Part shown: piece after piece, positions 6,016-8,162 of the stretch
How positions within the stretch are numbered: the stretch's first letter is position 1
Layout: each line of letters begins with the position of its first letter
NCBI GenBank assembly: GCA_903864555.1
Contig: CAIPGJ010000171.1
Location: 1 to 8,162, forward strand
Direction: 5' to 3'
From: an uncultured Pseudomonadota bacterium
GTDB lineage: Bacteria > Pseudomonadota > Gammaproteobacteria > Burkholderiales > SG8-39
DNA length: 8,162 nt
The notes under the pieces: model-generated
The model's input: the letters and a program-made list of their open reading frames with translations, nothing else
Databases searched by the model: none
What the model was told of the DNA's origin: nothing
Program-made: the position numbers and the translations under genes

Positions 6016-6543
6016 TCAGAGCGCCCTCAGCTCCTGCCCGGAATAGAACCCGCCCGACATGAACAGCAGCGGATGCCGCTGATTGTCCGCGAAATGCAGC
6101 ACCTCGCCTATGAGCAGGGTATGGTCCCCCTGTGGCACCTGCCCGGCCGGACGACAGACGAAATGCACTGCCGCCTCGGCAATCACCGGGCAGTCCTCGA
6201 TGTGCGCCTCCCAGGCGGCGGCCGGTGTCAGCTGGGGTGGCGCCGCGGCATGACGCCGCGCCAGGCCGATCTGCGCCTCCGAGAGCACGTTCACGGAAAA
6301 CCGCCGGCATCCGGTCAGCACCTCAAAGCGGGCCGAGCCGGTCCGCAGCGCCCACATCACCAGCGGCGGATTGAGCGACAGCGAAGTGAAGGAGTTCACC
6401 GTCATGCAATGGACGTTGCCGTCGGCGCAATCGGCCGTGACCACGGCCACCCCGGTCGGAAAACGCCCGAGGGCGGCACGCAGGGCATGCCGTGCCTGGG
6501 TCGGCTCATCTCCGGCTTCCCCGGGATGGACGCGTTGCAACAT
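6016..6543 (-). CDS. Flavin reductase, HpaC-like short-chain family (175 aa)
   Basis: The 175-aa length fits the short flavin reductase components of two-component monooxygenases (HpaC/NtaB-like). Motifs in order are ALRAALGRFPTGVAVVTA (20-37), MTVNSFTSLSLNPPL (47-61, FMN phosphate-binding region), SVNVLSEAQ (83-91), GDHTLLIGEV (139-148, nicotinamide-side His141) and PLLFMSGGFY (158-167). The enzyme reduces free FMN or FAD with NAD(P)H and passes it to a partner oxygenase in the cytoplasm. The LLM gene ends only 27 nt upstream, so the two are very likely co-transcribed and their products likely work together. The ATG at 6543 is the only reasonable start because an in-frame stop lies 18 nt upstream. 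The Shine-Dalgarno is weak, which suggests translational coupling to the LLM gene. A hairpin follows the stop codon directly. The partner role is inferred from gene context. Confidence 0.93.
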   Translation of the reverse strand: MLQRVHPGEAGDEPTQARHALRAALGRFPTGVAVVTADCADGNVHCMTVNSFTSLSLNPPLVMWALRTGSARFEVLTGCRRFSVNVLSEAQIGLARRHAAAPPQLTPAAAWEAHIEDCPVIAEAAVHFVCRPAGQVPQGDHTLLIGEVLHFADNQRHPLLFMSGGFYSGQELRAL

Positions 6544-6570
6544 GGACTTGCGGGCGTTTCAGTCTGACGC

Positions 6571-7590
6571 TCAGGCCGCCCGGGCAGCGGGCTGCGCCGG
6601 CGACTTGATGTGCGGCATGATCTTGTCGGCAAACACCATGAGCGATTCCCGGCTGGCTGTGGCATTGCTGAACAGCACATGCTCCACCCCGCCATCGGCC
6701 AGGCGCTGCAGGCGCTCGACGATTTCCGGGGGCGTGCCGATCAGGGCGGCATCGTCATTGGCAATGTCTGAATCATCCATGGAGGCCGGGTTGAAGCCGC
6801 CAGGCTTCTTCGCCAGTTCACCGATGTTCTTCAGCGTCTCGCGGCGGCGGGCATAGGCCTGGCGGCGCTCTTCCTCGCTGTTGATGATGTGCAGGGCACG
6901 CGTCACACCGCAACGGCTGGCATCGCGCTTCAGGCCGGCCTTCTCCTGGGCATCGGTGAAGATGCGCACACGCTCGATGATCTCGTCGGTGGAGGCGATC
7001 TGGTCCATCAGCGCACCATAGCCCTGGCTCGCCACATAGGCGATGCCTCCGGGCGTGCCGGCGGCCATCCAGATCGGCGGATGCGGCAGTTGCACCACGC
7101 CGGGCTCGACCACGATGTTCTCGAAGTTCCAGTGCTTGCTGTGCCAGGAGAAGCGCTCCTTGCTGGTCAGGCATTTCATCAGCAGCTGGAGGTTTTCCTC
7201 ATAGAGGCCCTGGGCTTCCGTCATCGGCACGCAGAAGGCGTCGAACTCGTTCTTGCGGTAACCACGGCCCACGCCCATCTCGTAGCGCCCTTCGGAGAGC
7301 ACGTCCAGGGTGCAGATCTGCTCGGCCAGCAGCACCGGGTTGTGCCAGGGCAGCACCACCACGGCGGTGCCCAGGCGGATCTTGCTGGTCTGCGCGGCCA
7401 GGTAGCACAGCAGGTTGAGCGAGGAGGACAACTGGCCAATGCCGGTGAAGTGGTGCTCGACCATGAAGGCAGACTCGAAGCCGATCGCCTCCGCGTCCTT
7501 GATGTAGCGGATGAAATCGCGATAGCCGTAGCTGTCGCCCAGGGGGTTGAGCTTGCCGACCTTGCCGCCGCCGAACAGTCCGAACTTCAT
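6571..7590 (-). CDS. LLM-class (luciferase-like) flavin-dependent oxidoreductase (339 aa)
   Basis: This 339-aa protein has the TIM-barrel layout of bacterial luciferase-like monooxygenases. It shows MKFGLFGGG (1-9), VEHHFTGIG (44-52, typical EHHF active-site motif of LuxA-like enzymes), SKIRLGTAVVVLPWHNPVLLAEQ (first at 69; family-defining strand and helix), LSEGRYEMGVGRGYRKNEFDAF (from 98; flavin phosphate and basic loop), PPIWMAAGTP (171-180) and a C-terminal helix with HVLFSNATASRESLM. Relatives use FMNH2 from a separate reductase plus oxygen for sulfonate, chelator, terpenoid or aromatic oxidation, and the adjacent flavin reductase gene fits that. The start has CTGGAGAA about 7 nt upstream. 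As first gene of the series it probably follows a promoter at 7620-7700. A few family members are F420-dependent; the FMN reductase next door makes FMN more likely. The substrate is unknown. Confidence 0.94.
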   Translation of the reverse strand: MKFGLFGGGKVGKLNPLGDSYGYRDFIRYIKDAEAIGFESAFMVEHHFTGIGQLSSSLNLLCYLAAQTSKIRLGTAVVVLPWHNPVLLAEQICTLDVLSEGRYEMGVGRGYRKNEFDAFCVPMTEAQGLYEENLQLLMKCLTSKERFSWHSKHWNFENIVVEPGVVQLPHPPIWMAAGTPGGIAYVASQGYGALMDQIASTDEIIERVRIFTDAQEKAGLKRDASRCGVTRALHIINSEEERRQAYARRRETLKNIGELAKKPGGFNPASMDDSDIANDDAALIGTPPEIVERLQRLADGGVEHVLFSNATASRESLMVFADKIMPHIKSPAQPAARAA

Positions 7591-7627
7591 GCTGATGTTC
7601 TCCAGGGTTTATGCGAGTTTGATAATC

Positions 7628-7693
7628 ATTCTAGGGAACACACTGCCTTGGAAACAGGGGGTGTTCATGGAATGAGTGTTTCCATTCCGGAAA
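7628..7693 (-). promoter_or_regulatory. Probable promoter and operator upstream of the LLM gene
   Basis: On the minus strand TAGAAT (7628-7633, five of six to a -10 box) lies 38 nt before the LLM ATG with no good -35 box, fitting activator control. Just upstream is a dense set of GGAA/TTCC half-sites. Nested inverted repeats are GAACAC/GTGTTC (7636-7641 with 7661-7666), GGAAACA/TGTTTCC (7650-7656 with 7677-7683), GGAATG/CATTCC (7669-7674 with 7683-7688) and TTCCGGAA (7685-7692, perfect palindrome). This is what an operator or regulator array looks like, but the binding protein is not identified. Confidence 0.5.
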
Positions 7694-7699
7694 TAATCT

Positions 7700-8096
7700 C
7701 GTCCTGCCGTCAAGCCCAAGGCAACCAGGCATTACAGCCACGGTCGCGGTTGCGGCGGTTGCGGCGGTTGTTGGGCTTTCCGGTCACGGCACACACCCGG
7801 GGCAGTTCGAGCCAGCTGTGCGACCCTGGCGCGACCTTGTCGTGCCGCGCGGGGGTGTCGCAGGCGGCGCGGACTCTCGTTGCCCCTCGCGCCCGGTGAC
7901 CTGAACCAGCCCCTGGCGGAGCGGCACTGCAGACAAAGCCGCGTCGCTCACCCATCCAGAGGCATTGCCCCGGGGTCTCTCCCGCATCCTGATTTTTGCC
8001 ATTTTCCTGCTGTGCTTCAACATCTTACGCTTGGCTAGAGGAGCGCAATGGTGTAAGGTGCGCGTCTTTCGCGGACCCGAGCCGGCATCGGCAGGC
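7700..8096. other. Intergenic stretch without a supportable gene
   Basis: Open frames on both strands in this stretch lack family motifs and have low-complexity or Arg/Pro/Gly-rich translations typical of non-coding GC-rich DNA. Visible items are the tandem repeat (7746-7772) and an AT-rich patch (about 7990-8035) that includes TTGCCA (7996-8001), a possible -35 box for plus-strand transcription without a good -10 partner. A strong Shine-Dalgarno-like AGAGGAG (8037-8043) precedes ATG GTG TAA (8048-8056), a start followed almost at once by a stop. Confidence 0.5.
7746..7772. repeat. 9-bp tandem repeat (GCGGTTGCG, about 2.8 copies)
   Basis: GCGGTTGCG is repeated exactly at 7746-7754 and 7755-7763, then GCGGTTGTT follows at 7764-7772. 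It lies in the non-coding region upstream of the LLM gene. A multiple-of-three unit can occur in coding DNA, but the frames here look non-coding. Confidence 0.6.
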
Positions 8097-8162
8097 ATGG
8101 CGTCCTCCAAGCAACCCGCGCCCTCCACACTCCCTGCGGTGGCAGCGCCCTTTCTCCGGTAC
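8097..8162 (+). CDS. Possible start of a divergent gene, cut by window edge
   Basis: From the ATG at 8097 the plus strand is open for 22 codons to the edge (MASSKQPAPSTLPAVAAPF...), and 17 of the 22 codons end in G or C. An in-frame GTG at 8058 is an alternative start. The ATG has only a weak Shine-Dalgarno (GGCAGG). It would be divergent from the LLM gene. The piece is too short to identify, and the call is weak. Confidence 0.22.
   Translation, partial: MASSKQPAPSTLPAVAAPFLRY

Noticed and set aside
6889..7899. Plus-strand open frame (336 codons) opposite the LLM gene
   Set aside because: The opposite strand carries a textbook LLM protein; this frame shows His/Gln/Gly-rich low-complexity translation and no recognisable domain.
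7890..8060. Possible tRNA or small RNA in the right intergenic region
   Set aside because: No cloverleaf with a T-arm GTTCRANNC-like box or acceptor pairing was found by eye.
7710..8128. Minus-strand open frames upstream of the LLM gene (81 and 114 codons)
   Set aside because: No family motifs; the translations are Arg/Pro/Gly-rich, one runs through the tandem repeat, and they overlap each other in different frames. More likely non-coding.
1..8162. CRISPR, insertion sequence, phage or toxin-antitoxin features
   Set aside because: I saw no spaced repeat arrays, transposase-like frames, terminal inverted repeats with target duplications, or small paired toxin-antitoxin genes.

Overview
The window is GC-rich, with G or C at most third codon positions. 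It has two periplasmic receptors of the Bug family (Bordetella uptake gene; tripartite tricarboxylate transporter, TTT, receptors) and a typical Burkholderiales mix of LysR regulator, flavin enzymes and hotdog thioesterase. This suggests a betaproteobacterium of the order Burkholderiales, plausibly Alcaligenaceae (Bordetella/Achromobacter-like). The family assignment is an inference from gene content and was not tested against a database.

All eight recognisable genes are on the minus strand, so they are read from right to left. From upstream to downstream they are: a luciferase-like (LLM) flavin-dependent oxidoreductase (7590-6571); an HpaC-type short-chain flavin reductase 27 nt later (6543-6016); an alpha/beta hydrolase (5867-5028); a LysR-type regulator (4936-4064); a Bug receptor (3981-2989); a tandem-hotdog PaaI-type thioesterase (2819-1797); a second Bug receptor (1664-666); and a DIM6/NTAB-type flavin reductase-like protein cut by the left window edge (540-1). 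The gaps are 27, 148, 91, 82, 169, 132 and 125 nt. Only the first pair looks tightly coupled. The larger gaps hold hairpins, one terminator-like element and one AT-rich promoter-like segment, so more than one transcript is likely.

Functionally this reads as an accessory catabolic cluster. A two-component FMN monooxygenase (LLM enzyme plus flavin reductase) would oxidise an organic substrate. The alpha/beta hydrolase would cleave a C-C, ester or lactone bond. The hotdog protein would release or protect CoA. The Bug proteins would capture a carboxylate in the periplasm. The LysR protein is the likely regulator. No gene identifies the substrate, and no TTT membrane subunits (TctA/TctB) are in the window.

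The right end (7591-8162) has no convincing gene. It holds a cluster of GGAA/TTCC half-sites just upstream of the LLM gene, a 9-bp tandem repeat, an AT-rich patch, and the possible first codons of a divergent plus-strand gene running off the edge. I see no RNA genes, insertion sequences, CRISPR arrays or phage genes, and no clearly novel system. The most unusual points are the hydrolase's missing canonical acid, the split active-site motifs in the double-hotdog protein, and the structured intergenic regions.
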